The notes under the pieces: generated by a model
What the model was told of the DNA's origin: nothing
Database searches by the model: none
What the model saw: only the letters and a program-made list of their open reading frames with translations
Assembly: GCA_030141605.1 (NCBI GenBank)
Contig: JAQGDQ010000015.1
Coordinates: 246,001-310,000, forward strand
Reading direction: 5' to 3'
DNA length: 64,000 nt
DNA from: Tubiluchus corallicola
Taxonomy: Eukaryota > Priapulida > Priapulimorpha > Priapulimorphida > Tubiluchidae
Shown here: piece by piece, positions 36,540 to 58,022 of the stretch
Numbering within the stretch: the first letter of the stretch is position 1
Layout: each line of letters opens with the position of its first letter
Position numbers and translations under genes: made by a program

Positions 36540-37200
36540 AGACGATGGATATATCTATGGTTATCCATATAAAATCTGTGGGCTTTGGATACGGATATGG
36601 ATACGCAGGTGACGTTTCATATCCACGGCAACCTTGTTATAATATAAAACCAGAAACCAATATTAAATTGTAGATTGACACTGGCAGATAATTTCACATT
36701 TCATTAGAAATAGGTAGTATATTGTTCGTAACTTTAACCTGCATTATTGAAGAAAGCAGTTGGAAGTTGGAAAAGAAGTCTCCCGTTTTTGTCGCTAGCC
36801 CAAGCCCAATAAAGCCAAAAGCCCAACAGGTGCCTCACCTGTATCTAATAGAGATTATGTGTATGCAAAGTCTCAAGCTTATGCGATTATTTGCAATAAA
36901 ACCTTGCCATTAAAACTTACCAAAAAAGCAAATTTACCATTCTCGAATAACATAAGGCCTATTCTGCAATTTTTTACAGACGTACATGTATTAGTGCCAA
37001 ATCCGTACGCCACTCACGCGCCGCGTCGTTTGTAACAGCTGATACGTCGTGTTTTTCTCGTAATTTGATTGATAAAAAACCCTCGTAATTTCAGAATAAT
37101 GACGCAACCTTTTCATGAAAATACACGTATGCGTCACTTGTGAAAAGACGTGTCATATTTCTTTCAGTTTGATTGGATGGAACAAGGAATGCCTTAGCTA
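36540..37200. other. Intergenic, nothing recognised
   Basis: Unique AT-rich sequence; diverged relatives of the following 60-bp repeat may begin near 37045. Confidence 0.4.
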
Positions 37201-37259
37201 GACCATCATTTTCTCAAATCCGACATTCAAAAAAGCACGTGTGTATTCAATAACAATAT

Positions 37260-37445
37260 CACGTGTTTTCTTGTTAATCTATCCATGGTTTAGTTGCAAT
37301 TTCATTTGACAAAAATGACGTGCCCTTTTCTTGCTAATGCAGGCATGATTTTCTTGTAATTTAGCTAAACAAAAACTACACGTTCTTTTTTTGCCAATAC
37401 CTGCGTGCTTTCCTCGCAATTTGTTTGGATGAAATCGACACGTAG
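37260..37445. repeat. Degenerate 60-bp tandem repeat, three units
   Basis: Units start at 37260, 37319/37320 and 37379/37380. Each has CGT-TTTTTCTTG-AAT near its start, (T/C)GCAATTT or TGTAATTT in the middle and GACAAAAA-, AACAAAAA- or GATGAAAT-like ends. The shared period of 60 bp is clear although identity is modest. Looser copies precede it to about 37045. Confidence 0.6.
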
Positions 37446-38320
37446 TTTCAAAATTATCTTTCGAATTTTGTGGTTATCCTCTGTTCTGCCTTAATGATAT
37501 TTGAATGACTTTGACTTTTACAACGTAATGATCTATCTCTGCAAAAATTTTAACTCACGTAACAGGTGCAATTTGGCTTACTGTATTACTGACCTAATAA
37601 CACGCATCGTTTTCTAAAGCACTTTTTAAGGCGGGATCGGGAAAACGAACTTGGAGATTTTTATGCATTCATATTTCATAATAACATAAATCATATTTTT
37701 ATGCACTAAAAACACATCCTTTTAGAAAAAGACGCGTGTTTCGTCATACAAAAAACACGGTGTCCTTTTTGTCTGATCAAATTGCTGTCTAAATCCACTC
37801 AATGCAGTATTATAGAAACAATTTATCTGTCATACCAAGATTGAAAAAAATTGATTGCAGAATTAGGAAAGAATTTTTCATTTAATTTACAAAAATTATT
37901 TTGATAGATAAAATAAAACATCGTCGGTTTACTTTATGCGACAAAGCACTTTACTTGCCTTAGGTCAAGCATGCTCAATGTAGATTAGTGAATTGCATTC
38001 AAACAGGCAAAAATGCCACGTTTAGTATCCAGACCACGTTTCAAAGCAAATTAGACATCCGCGGTGCTCAGGGTATCTGTTTTCAATCTTCATGAAAATT
38101 CGAATTCATAAAACCGGCTAGCAAAAATTGAGTGCCGCAAAAATTACTTACAAGTGAACACTGATTATGCTTTCAGTACAGACAAAATACCTTTAGACCT
38201 TCATTAGTTCAGTAGACTTGTCACGTTTCATTTTTAGATTTATTACATGTGAGCTAACATGAGAAAATTAAGTACACTGCATGAAATAACTCGACATATT
38301 TCTTCAGAAAAGTACTAAGT
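37446..38320. other. Intergenic, nothing recognised
   Basis: AT-rich, no supported gene. Confidence 0.4.
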
Positions 38321-38324
38321 TCTT

Positions 38325-38420
38325 GCGTGACATTGACTAATTTCTTAGTGCGACAAGGGGGCTTGAATTTGGGAGACCCTGTTTGAATCTTACTGGCTCT
38401 TTCAAAAACTGCGAGCGGCA
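38325..38420 (+). repeat. Possible tRNA-derived SINE head
   Basis: TTTCTTAGTGCGAC is followed about 40 bp later by CCTGTTTGAATCTTACTGG. The second part resembles a Pol III B box (GGTTCGAATCC) and the first a weak A box. Too diverged for a tRNA gene. Confidence 0.25.
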
Positions 38421-38867
38421 AATTTTGAAGGAAACGAGAGCATCCCGAGCCCTGAGATCACGGTTTAAAGCCTGATGACGCTGACATCTTGTAGTCACTA
38501 TGTATGATACTGGGTGTTTTTTAATTACAAACAAAGAAATAGTAATCAAGTTGCCATCTCTAAACGGAGGTAGTTCCTCTTGAAAGGAAGTTTAGTACTG
38601 AAACTGAGAGCCGTCCGTAGCTCTGTGTGTGGTCTTCACTTTCTCAAATGTTTCTCACTTCTCACGAACCCTTATAGTCTATAAAAATAAAGGAGGACCA
38701 ACACACTGCCCCGAGAAAAGAATGGAGACGCATTTTTGACGCCGAAACAAGTGAGAAGCAGAAACCAGAAAATGTAGGTTGCACTATAACATTTGACCGG
38801 CGCAAACGAGTGTTGTTATTGACCGTTTCCTTCCACATTTTTAAGTAGCGGGCAGAGCTGTTCTTCC

Positions 38868-40168
38868 ATGAAAATTTTAACTTGGAATATAAGTGCTGTA
38901 TGTAATAAACTAGAAAACGAGTCTGTTAAAGAATTATTGTTAACGTGTGACATCGTATGTTTGAATGAAATCAAAACTCAAAATAATTTTAATTTGCCTG
39001 GATATGAAACATATACTAGTTCATGTAAAAATCGCCATCGTGGCGGCTGTGCATTACTCGTTCGTTACCGGCTAAATTCAGATTTGACACATGTAGACTG
39101 TGGCAATACTGATATGATAATTTTTAGCTTTCGTAATATACCTATTACATTTATTTCTTATTATTTACCACCACATGAATCGCCTTATTTTTCTCTAGAG
39201 ACAATCTCAGTAGTAAATGCGAAATTACGTGAAGACCCAGGGTATTACGTAATATTAGGAGATGATAATGTTAGGTATACCTCATTGCGAAACAGTTTTT
39301 TGAGAAGAAATGGAGAGTCATTTTAATATGTAAACTTGGAGGATAATACTCGCACTTATGTGATCTTAAGTCTTATGTGGTCAAACTATAGTTCTAAATG
39401 GCCTGACAGGTACCGGTTTTCAATTTTCAAACAACATGACATTTCGTAGAAAGGAGCGTTGGGTGTCTGAATTAGACCATATTTACATAACAAATAACTT
39501 AATAGGTGCTGTAAACAATTTTTCGGTGGTAACGGATACTGATTTGCAGTCAAACCATGCGCCTATTATTGCTCATTTAGATCTAAAAAAGGTAGATAAT
39601 AAAGTCTTCAATGCAGAAGATCTCAGATTAAGAGCAAGTTTGCTTGGAGAATATACTTTTTCGTCTGGGAACAAGTTGCTACACCACCAGATAAGGTGGT
39701 CTGACGTAAACCATGGCCAACTCGATCAGTTGTTCAACAATTGCCCCCCACCACCTATAACAGACTCGGTGGATATAAATACTACATTTGGAGAAATCAA
39801 CCAGTCCTTTAGGGCTTTTATTTCCCAGTCAAAGTTATTTAATGCTAACACAAGCGGAGATGCTACTCAACCACTAGCTGTCGATAGGTGGCATCGGTTG
39901 GCTACTGAAAACGATCCCAAAACTATCTCGAAGGTAATTGGATGGAAGGATACTTTAGATGAAGAGGACTTGTCGGAGACGCGCCCAAATGACTCAGAGT
40001 TTAAGGTTCATTTCGAACGCCTGCTTAACCCTTACGAGCAAAATCCAGTTTTAGTTCCGGCAATGAATTTGCCATACATGCCTGTTACTGACGATGATTT
40101 TACATTGTCTGAGATGTGTGAAGTTATTACCGCTATGAAGTCGGATCGCGGTGGTGGGCCGTCGGGGG

Positions 40169-40169
<1 letters not shown>
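38868..40169 (+). pseudogene. Non-LTR retrotransposon A: endonuclease plus start of RT, broken
   Basis: The first frame (38868-39326) is the N-terminal half of an APE-type endonuclease: KILTWNISA, then CLNEIKT with the metal-binding Glu, and ILGDDN in place of the usual GDFN. A stop and frameshift follow; 39436-40169 resumes with ELDHIYIT and SNHAPII, where the catalytic SDH Asp has become Asn, and then the linker up to the RT entry motif (DFTLSEM...AITAMK-like, GGGPSG). The sequence stops there in a CTA array, so the reverse-transcriptase core is missing. Loss of the 3' part is unusual, because LINE copies normally lose the 5' end. The element is clearly dead. Clade assignment is not possible by eye. 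Confidence 0.8.
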
Positions 40170-40414
<245 letters not shown>

Positions 40415-40509
40415 ACAGGTGTTAACCCAGGTAGTCATAAGGGCCAGTTTAAAATGAATTCAAAGAAGATTACGGTGAAGGGACTCTTGAAAAAATCCAT
40501 TTTTATTAA

Positions 40510-42970
40510 TTCCTTACCTTACCTTAGAGTCTAAGACCTAGGTTTAGACCTTAGTCCTTCCCGTGCGCGAATGCACATTGGGCATACATCATTTTCCACT
40601 GAGTTCTATCGGCGGCTTCTCTTTCGATGTTCTCCCAACGTCTGTTCATAGCCCGAAGGTCTTATTTGAAAGATCTGCACCACGTTGTTTTTGGCCGACC
40701 TCTTTTCCTTTTTCCACCAGGTGGTTCCCAGGGTAACGCTATGTTGGAGTGGCGTTGTTCTGGTAGGCGTAGAATATGTCCAGCCAATCTCAGCCTTCTC
40801 TCTGTGACTATTTCCTGCAAGCGCCTTGACTGCGCCTGCTGTAGGACTTCCACATTGGTAACATGGTCACGGTAGGATATTTTTAGGATTTTTCGAAGAC
40901 ATTTATGGTGGAAGACGTCCAGTTTTTTTGATATCGCTGCTGTGACTTTCTAGGTTTCGCTAGCATAAAGAGCCGTTGGCAGCACAATGGTGTTGTACAA
41001 ACGAAGCTTGATTTTCTTGTCAAGTTTCTTGTTTGCCTAGATTTTCCCATCTTCCTAAATACTGCTGCTGCTTTGCCAATTCTCACCCTGGCGTCGCTTT
41101 CTGCGCCTCCATCACAACTCATCACACTGCCAAGATATGAAAAGCTGGCAACGTTCTCAATCAGTTGACCTCCCACTGATATTTGTGCATCATTTTGCTG
41201 GTTTGTCCACACTGTCAAAACTTTGGTCTTTTCATGACTTATTCTCGGTCCAATTTTTCCCGCTACTTCTGCCAGACTTGTGGTCAATTGTTGCAGGCCT
41301 TCTTTAGATGTTTCCAGAAGTGCTATATCATCAGCAAAGTCCAGGTCTGCCAATCGTTGTTGTTGCTGCTGTTGTTGCTGCTACTGAATTCCTATGTCTT
41401 TTTCATCAACTGCTTTGTCCATGATGAAATCAATTGGCAATAGGAACAGGAATGGTGACATAATGCAGCCCTGCCTTACTCCAGTTTCGATGGTGAAATA
41501 TTCCGTGTTACCCTCTTGCATTTCTATGCAACAACCGCTGTTTTGGTAGAAATTCTGGATGATTGACATGAATTTCTGTGGGATGCCATAAAGTGAGGTA
41601 ATTTTCCAGAGAGACTGCCTGTGAACAGAATCAAACACCTTCTTGAAATCAATAAAGTTGATTAAAAAAGGCTGTTGAAACTCCATACATTGCTCAATGA
41701 TGTTTCTATCTGTTCACAGCATGATCTTCCTTTTCTAAATCCAGCTTGTTGTTCTCTTAGTCTTGCATCAGCAGCATCCCTCAACCGACAAAGGACTTTT
41801 CCAGGTATTGACAGCAGAGTTATTCCTCTCCAATTATTTGTCTGTCTTTGATTGGCACAGCTGGGGTGCCTCCTGTTCCAGTTAGATCTTTGACAATTCT
41901 GTAGAGAGTCTTGGTATCGTTTTGACTGGCTGCTAAGTGTGCTTCTTCACCCTTCTTTTCAAACCATTCTTTCTTGTCCCTTTTGCAACTTCTTTTCACT
42001 GCTCTATCTGCCAGTTGGTACTGCTCATTGGCTTGGCTCTTGCTTTCTAGTGTTTTTGCTTGATCTCTCACTTGCTTGATCATCTTTCTTTCATCTATTA
42101 ATTCCCAAGTTTTTTCTTGTATCCACATTTCTTTCCTATCACCCCTTCTTCTGCCAAGCTGTTCATCTGCCACTGCTTCCTTGAATATTTTCCATTGTTC
42201 TTCAATATTGCTGGCTTGCAGTAGTGGTTCACATCTGTTGCTAAGTGCAAGTTCAAATCTGCTTGCTGTTTGTTGATCTTTCAATTTTTCAACTGCAAAA
42301 AGTTTGGCGATTTTTGGCTTCTGTATCTTTTTCAGTTTGAGCTGGACTTTTCCTTGAACTAAGTGATGATCAGAACCCACATCAGCTCCACGGCACACTT
42401 TAACATCTTTCAGTGCTGATCTCCATCTCTTGCTGATACAGATGTAGTCGATTTCATTCTGGGTATTCCCATCTGGTGATCTCCATGTCTTCTTGTGGAT
42501 GGTCTTGTGGGCAAAATAGGTAATTCCAATGCACAGTCCATTTAGATTGCACAAAATCAGGAAATGCTCACCATTATTGTTTGTTGCTTGAGCTGATCCA
42601 TGTGGCCCAATTACATGCTCCAGTCCGTGTCTGTTGTTGTCAATCTGTGCATTCATGTCACCCATGAAGAGAATGATGTCATGGCTGGGGATGTCATTCA
42701 GCACATCTTGGCATTGTTGGTAAAAATCGTCCTTATGTTGGTCATCTGCATCTTTGGTTGGTGCGTAAATGCAAACAATAATTATTTTCGCATGCCTTGA
42801 TTGCATTCTGGCAGTTATTATCCTCTCGCTGACTGGGTTTCATCCTATCAATGTCTTTGCTGCCTCTTTGTTCAGCATCAGCCCAACACCTCTCTAGAGA
42901 TCCTCCTCTAGTCCTGAATACAGAATGGTTGTTTCTCCACTCTTGATATTTCCACTTCCTGTGCATCTCA
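40510..42970 (-). pseudogene. Non-LTR retrotransposon B: endonuclease-RT ORF2, 5'-truncated and frameshifted
   Basis: Read on the minus strand: the endonuclease starts in the degraded stretch 42966-42806 and is open in 42806-41820, with YAPTKDADD, GDMNA, NEIDYICIS and GSDHHLV all intact. The RT palm begins in the 41800-41690 gap frame (WRGITLLSIPGKV, EQQAGFRKGRSC), then IDFKKVFDSVHR (motif A) and GVRQGCIMSPF (motif B) in 41686-41381, and FADD (motif C) in 41353-40883. The C-terminal RLRLAGHILR/GRPKTTW block (40853-40662) continues in another frame to RTQWKMMYAQCAFAHGKD, with a stop at 40551-40553. A short TAAGG repeat (about 40513-40527) may be the 3' tail. The many frame changes and stops make it non-functional. 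It resembles the endonuclease-RT elements often labelled craniofacial-development-protein-2-like, perhaps RTE-related. Confidence 0.9.
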
Positions 42971-43860
42971 CTTCCGATAATAATAATAATACAGTCGCTC
43001 TTAATGACACTGTCTGCAAAATAAAGTTAGCAAACATCGATGACATCGTGACAATAGCTTGATATTATTATCAAATGTGTTTGCTGTCCAGCCTCTGGTC
43101 CTCTGCAGTGTGCACTGCGCAGCGCAATGTGCCACTACAATAAAATAGCTCGAAGTCAATTTTACAGTTCTAAGAGCTGTTCGCTGTTCTAAGGTAGTCC
43201 ACATTGGGTTCAGGTCATGCCGAGTTAATGATACCGGTAAAAGCATTTTTCGTAAAAAACTTCGTTTAAAAACGCTAATTAACGTAAATAAATGAATAAT
43301 AACCTTTCCTGCTAAGTATTAGCATCTTAGTTTAATCACTGTCGTTTGCGTGACTGTATAGCCGTTACAATAGGTCTGACTCTATAATTTTTTAATTTAC
43401 TTTTTTATAATTGGTCATCTGCTTTTAATAAAGTGCTCTTTGCATTTGCAGATCTTTCCACTCCGCCTAATAGAATTATTAAACTATTTATCAGATTTCA
43501 TTAACGTATGCATTTGAAACACGCGTAAGCATGAAGCATATACCTGTGAATTGGATCCAAAGTCACTGTGATCTCATTATCACTATCAGTACATATATAA
43601 CTCATAAGCACTTGATTTTGCTTGTCAGGTGCAATTGTACCTACTGGTGATAACCTAAAATACATATGTCCTATGTACCTACCTGTTATGAGGCATAAAA
43701 ATTCATTTTGCTGTAAAAGATATCACAAACTGATTAAGATTACAATGCTGAGTGCAAATGAAAACCCACATCAAATGTATCAAATTTACGAAGTCAAAGA
43801 TTTTACAAGTGAAAAATAATTTGTTTGACCTGCTTCTTTTTTTCTAACTTGTATTAAAAT
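42970..43860. other. Intergenic between retrotransposon B and GMC gene 1
   Basis: An AAT run (42976-42990) marks the left end. The rest is AT-rich without a gene; the noncoding first exon and promoter of GMC gene 1 may lie here but were not identified. Confidence 0.4.
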
Positions 43861-43903
43861 CTTTTAGTTTCCAGTTCCGGCTGTCAGGTGAAGGTTTGCC
43901 GTC

Positions 43904-53204
<9,301 letters not shown>

Positions 53205-53582
53205 TCAATACGGAATCCTGAAAGTTGATGTGTTCAAGCTACCTACTTCAAGGCTCAAGTAAACCAAAATACCTTTTCCGTTCTCTTTTGTTCTTTTTGC
53301 AATATTTTCCAATTTTTCTTTGGCCTTTTGCTTTTCTGCCTGTTTTTACATTCGATAAACTTTGCTAAGGCATCTTGCGTATATTGATTAGGTTATATGC
53401 ACATTTTCCATAATGTTTTGAACAGCTAATTTCAGTTCATTCATTCATGCCATGGCAGTGACAAAGCTGGCTTTTGGGACAAATATGTATTAAACATGTA
53501 ATTCTGTTGGATGTGATTTAATCATTACTTTAAATCAAAGATTATTGGTGGATTTGTGACATTTATCCAAATTGACTTTTTG

Positions 53583-53588
53583 AATAAA
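53583..53588 (+). terminator. Polyadenylation signal candidate for GMC gene 1
   Basis: AATAAA about 380 bp downstream of the GMC1 stop codon. Confidence 0.5.
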
Positions 53589-53599
53589 AAACAAATATA

Positions 53600-55240
53600 T
53601 CCATGAATCCATCTATGCTGTTTGATTTATTAATGCTTGTAGTAATGAATAATGATGCCAAGCCTGTTAACATCTCTGTGTAATCATTGTTGTGCCTTCT
53701 GTATTGTAACTGGCATTCAGTATTATTATTAGCTACAATGTTGTCTGTAAACCTGCAGATGGTCTATAATGAAAATTTGCTATATTTCAAAAACTATATG
53801 AATTATATTGCCTTAATTTTATTGAAATACAAAACCATTTATGATTTTGTAAAGTTAGCATTTCTGCCTTGGTAAAATAATTATTATTATGATTTCAAAA
53901 TTGCAGGCGCTTCACTCTCCATAAACATTGGCGGACAACTTTATGTGATGAAGTGGCATTGATGTTTGCTTTTTTTCTTTTTTTCTTTATCATAGTTACA
54001 TAATGCACAGTTCAGTTAAATGAAAGCTGTTAGAAACAAGATAATATCTGTATAATTTTTGTTGTGATGTATTACCCGGTTATTTGTTAATAGTTTTTAC
54101 TTGAACAATTTTTTGTTCAACTTTTGTGCATGCCACGTTTTAGTGTATAAATTTGTGAAGCACTACCATTTTGTAAATTTAACAAAATATAATTATTACA
54201 TGTAATTTATTATTAAAGAGTCTCAAGTATATTAGTACTTGCATTGATAGTACTATCAGTATAACTGTCTCATTATTGCTTATAATAACTTTTCTGTCCT
54301 AATCAGTTAATTACTAATTACTGTCCTGCTGTAAAACGTTAATAGACATTTCATTTGCCTCTTCACTGCTGATAAACTAACATAGCTCCACTACCTAGTG
54401 ATTGTTCTTCAATGAAGTTTTTCCAATATTTCTTAAAAAAAATGTGCAGAAAGACAAGATAAAAGCTAAATAAAATAGTCTTTGGATTTCTGAATTGGGT
54501 ATTGATTGCTGATGGTACTGTAGTGCTACCAAAGGGTACTTGTACCAAACTAATGCGTAGGCATCTTCTTCGAACATGAAGTAAGTATCCGATTTATTAA
54601 TCAAAATACCTTTTGTAACTGACTTAATATCTATTTTGAGATTATGATGTTACTTTATGTTGTGTTAATAAACCGGGGATTGTTATTCTAGATAATTCTT
54701 CATTAGGACTGTCATTTTTGAACACAGAATTATAACTCAATAAAACAGAACAAATGGGAAATTTATTTTAGTGTGCTAAAAATTGTATTACTATTCTGTT
54801 TACACTCTGCAAGGTGAAATCCGGCTATACGATTATAAAGCTTGTGATAGGACCATTACTTAATTCGTTACCAGAGATAATTTTCTAAGATGAAATACGC
54901 TTCAAGCAGGAAGACAGGACGGCCTCAACAGCAGCCAAGGACAGAACAGCACATAAAACAGCCCGGAACACTGAACCAACCTAATACTGACCAAGCATGG
55001 TGTTGCTTAAAGTATAGACATTGAGCTCACAAATAAAAGCAGCAAACAAAAATTAACTTTTAGTAAATATTTGGCAAACATTACTAGAGAAAAGTGTCAG
55101 AAAGTGAAAAAGACGAGATTTATGAAAACAAATTTTAAAAATAAGTTTAAGAAATACTTGAAATGTCCCCCCACGCAAAAATCAAGATGAGCCTGGATGG
55201 CACAACTGGCCATTTATCAAAGCGTGAGAAAACTTTTAAT
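53600..55240. other. Intergenic between GMC1 and the orphan exon, nothing recognised
   Basis: AT-rich with no supported gene. Confidence 0.4.
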
Positions 55241-55242
55241 AT

Positions 55243-55695
55243 ATTGGGTGAATCAGATTATAGAGTTAGATTGAAACAGAAAGTTGGTAATAATCAATGC
55301 TAAGATACAGAAAGTAATGAATGTGAGGCAGATAACGGGACTGGAAATAGAAATTTTGTTTGCAGTGTGTACATGTATATATGTGTTAGAGTAACCGCAG
55401 ACTGTCTACATGACGCTGGTACAGCATTTTAATGTAAAATATTTGGTTTGTTATGAGGACTTTACTTTTCTCTGTCCTTTGGCGTACTAACATAATCGTA
55501 GTAAGGAGGCCAATGTGAACCGTTTGAATTGCCTCACATTATGTGTGCGTCTGTGTGTGTGTGCGTCTGTGCGTGTGCGTCTGTGTGTGTGTATTGGGTG
55601 AATCAGATATAGAGTTAGATTTCAAAGCAATTTAAACAGAAAAGTAAGTAATAATCAATCCTAGATTACAGAAAGTAATGAATGCGAGACAAATA
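55243..55695. repeat. Direct repeat (~90-100 bp units, 350 bp apart) flanking a GT tract
   Basis: 55243-55333 and 55593-55695 share ATTGGGTGAATCAGAT, TATAGAGTTAGATT, AATAATCAAT and ACAGAAAGTAATGAATG in the same order with small indels. An imperfect GT/CT tract (about 55545-55592) lies just before the second copy. Confidence 0.75.
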
Positions 55696-55879
55696 TATAT
55701 ATATCGCAAAATGTTAATTAACTGTAGCACTTATTGTTTATCTTGTAATTCTCGTGTTAATTAGGAGATAAATAAAAATTACCTATGGTATGTCTATTAT
55801 CTAACATTTATAAAATAAGTTGTGTGTCACTGACTCACTGTAACTGGTCTGTGTAATTAGTTCGGCCACGTTTCTCATT

Positions 55880-56110
55880 CAGAAAGGTTTGCGTTTCTGC
55901 ACGATCCCAGTCAGTTTTTTCGTGCAGTGTGTTTATGTGTTCACCTGTGAAAGAGAGAATTTCTGGGTCAGCTTCGATGGCCTTGAGCTGTGAACGCTGT
56001 CTGGGGACGCAGCGAATTCACTTAGAGCAGTATTTGATTTTCGTCGTAAAAGCCGGCTGCGAACTTTCACTTGGTTAGGCGTGAATATTATCAGCAGCAG
56101 GTATTCCTAT
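55880..56110 (+). promoter_or_regulatory. Unique GC-richer block, possible promoter/leader exon of a GMC gene
   Basis: A non-repetitive, less AT-rich stretch ends in CAGCAGCAG followed by GTATTC, a usable splice donor (56100/56101). GMC gene 2 needs an untranslated upstream exon, because acceptor-like sequence directly precedes its ATG. The connection is speculative. Confidence 0.2.
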
Positions 56111-56454
56111 CAGTTTCATCTAACTCATAGTGCTGTTATAGGACTCATTCCATTTAGTATTTAGGGAACTACTTAACATTTATTCTAATGAAACAGGAAA
56201 ATAACTTTGGCGTATGACAGCGGTATGTAGTGATTATAATTCTGGGAGATTACCCATAATTGCTGTTTAGTACATGTAATTAGTTCCTAAGTTCTGTTTA
56301 CTAATTTTGCACAATGTGTACATTTTGTATATATGAAATATGATAATATTTTAGCTGGTTAATACGTATATTTAACAGATGTTGATAGCATTGCTAAGGA
56401 ATCACCCCTTTGCTTGTGAAATGACTTCATCGTGACAAGGAAGTGTAATGACAA

Positions 56455-56550
56455 GCTAATGTAAAAATTTGTGCTCTACTGGGATTCAAACTCGGACCTT
56501 CTGTATTGCAGGCAGCCAATAATTGTTAAAGTAACTGCAATCGTTTATTA
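56455..56550 (-). repeat. tRNA-derived SINE fragment
   Basis: On the minus strand GGCTGCCTGCAATACAGAAG is followed by GTCCGAGTTTGAATCCCAGT. This reads like the anticodon arm (TGCA loop, Cys-type) and B box of a tRNA-derived SINE. The A-box end is poor and no cloverleaf forms, so it is not a tRNA gene. Confidence 0.4.
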
Positions 56551-56637
56551 ATTAATGATATCGTTAGTTACCAGCTAATTTGAGAAAAGAATTGATCTCT
56601 TGAATTTTGTTCACCATGTTTTATTCTTCTTGACCTT

Positions 56638-56696
56638 TATACTATACTATACTATACTATACTATACTATACTATACTATACTATACTATACTATA
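56638..56696. repeat. TATAC pentanucleotide microsatellite
   Basis: About 58 bp of pure ACTAT/TATAC pentamers, 5' of the orphan GMC exon. Confidence 0.95.
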
Positions 56697-56830
56697 ATAA
56701 CGTTTGCATGTGCATGTTATCACAAACATTTCAGTTTTATGTAAAGCCTCATTGCTTCATTGTTTTTATGCATTATTTTTTGCTATCTATTTTGAACTAA
56801 AATTGAAGAGGCAATTCCATGTTCTTCCAG

Positions 56831-57029
56831 GGTGCATAAGTTGGAGGGGCTTCGAGTTGCTGACGCAACTATTATGCCGGACATTGTTGCTGGAAACACT
56901 CATGCACTTACGGATAATGATTGCAGAAAAGGCGCAGCTGATATTATAAAGGGAGTTGCTGATTATTTCAAATGTGATGAGTGGGTTGGGCTAAACTTGG
57001 GCAATGTCCATTTCAAAAGTTTAACATGA
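56831..57029 (+). pseudogene. Orphan GMC terminal exon with compensated frameshifts
   Basis: After the acceptor TTCTTCCAG (ending 56830) a phase-2 frame encodes HKLEGLRVADATIMPDIVAGNT, the GMC C-terminus. It then departs from the family where GMC1 has the conserved [12 protein letters not shown]. Aligned to GMC1 exon 11 there is one extra base after CTTACG and two extra bases after GAAAAG, about 20 bp apart, so IMIAEKA becomes DNDCRKG and the frame is restored at AADIIKG. The stop is TGA 57027-57029. It may be an alternative last exon of GMC1 (phase is compatible with exon 10) or the last remnant of a lost gene copy. The Asn of AGNT is kept but the following Pro is lost. Confidence 0.7.
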
Positions 57030-57034
57030 TAATT

Positions 57035-57880
57035 GGGTAGTGGATCAGTAAAAGGGCTGAAAAGCTGTTTTGATTTTAAACTATTTAAAATGTTTTGACA
57101 CTCGGTTCTAGTTAAACTGTGCTACATGGTGTCCTACAGCAGTTGATTTACAGTTAATTTCACAGTGAGTGGCACTAATTAATTAGTATAATATTAATAA
57201 CAGTCAGACCCAGAACTGTGAATTTTTAGCAAAAAATAATTTTGGAATTCTGAGCTTCGAGACATTGTAATGAGCGAGTATGAAGTGTATTCTTGTGCAC
57301 ATAACATTTTTTTCTGATTTTGAATAATATTTTGCTCACAAGTTTGTATGTATGTTGCTGATTTTTATAAAATCAGTCATTATTTACTTGCAAAAATTCA
57401 ACTTTCATTAATTTCAGGACATATCGACTCCCGAATATAATTATTTTGAAATGCACAATTACTTTAAATTATTTAATTATTTTAAAAATACTCAATACTA
57501 TTTCATTAAATGTTTATTAAACTACTCAAAATATTCTGAATCACAGAGGAACCTTCAATACTGTTACATTTTCTGAAATATGTACATAAAAAACACTAGA
57601 ATACGTGTGCAAACTGTGCATTTACCATACAAGCATTATGCAGATTTGCTGATATTGTGGAATTTATGTTGAATGTCTGATGATGTACAAACTATAATGT
57701 AAATAAAATAATTATGTAATTAACAATAGTTGCAACAATGTTGTATTTTTGCCATGCTGACTTAATGACCAAAGCATAGATTTAAGCAAAATTGTTAGTT
57801 TATAGTGTAACTTTCTTGTTGAGGAATAACGATAACATTTAAAATCGTTATTTCACAAACCTTGGAAAGTATTAAAGAAC
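57035..57880. other. Intergenic, nothing recognised
   Basis: AT-rich sequence with several AATAAA words and no gene. Confidence 0.4.
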
Positions 57881-57890
57881 CTAGACCAGA

Positions 57891-58022
57891 CCTACTTTTG
57901 TTGTGATTTTAAAAGATTTTTAATTACTGCATGATATATATGTAATCTGCATATATAATGCCGATCTTTAATTACTGATTTATGCAGTATTTAGAAATCT
58001 TTTAAAATCACAAAAAAGTAGG
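57891..58022. repeat. Foldback element with ~42-bp arms
   Basis: 57891-57932 pairs with 57982-58022: the arm CCTACTTTTGTTGTGATTTT returns inverted as AAAATCACAAAAAAGTAGG. The 49-bp loop repeats the arm word ATCTTTAATTACTG. A small MITE or hairpin. Confidence 0.75.

Noticed and set aside
56455-56550. tRNA-Cys gene
   Set aside because: Only the anticodon-arm and B-box region resembles a tRNA; acceptor and D stems do not pair.
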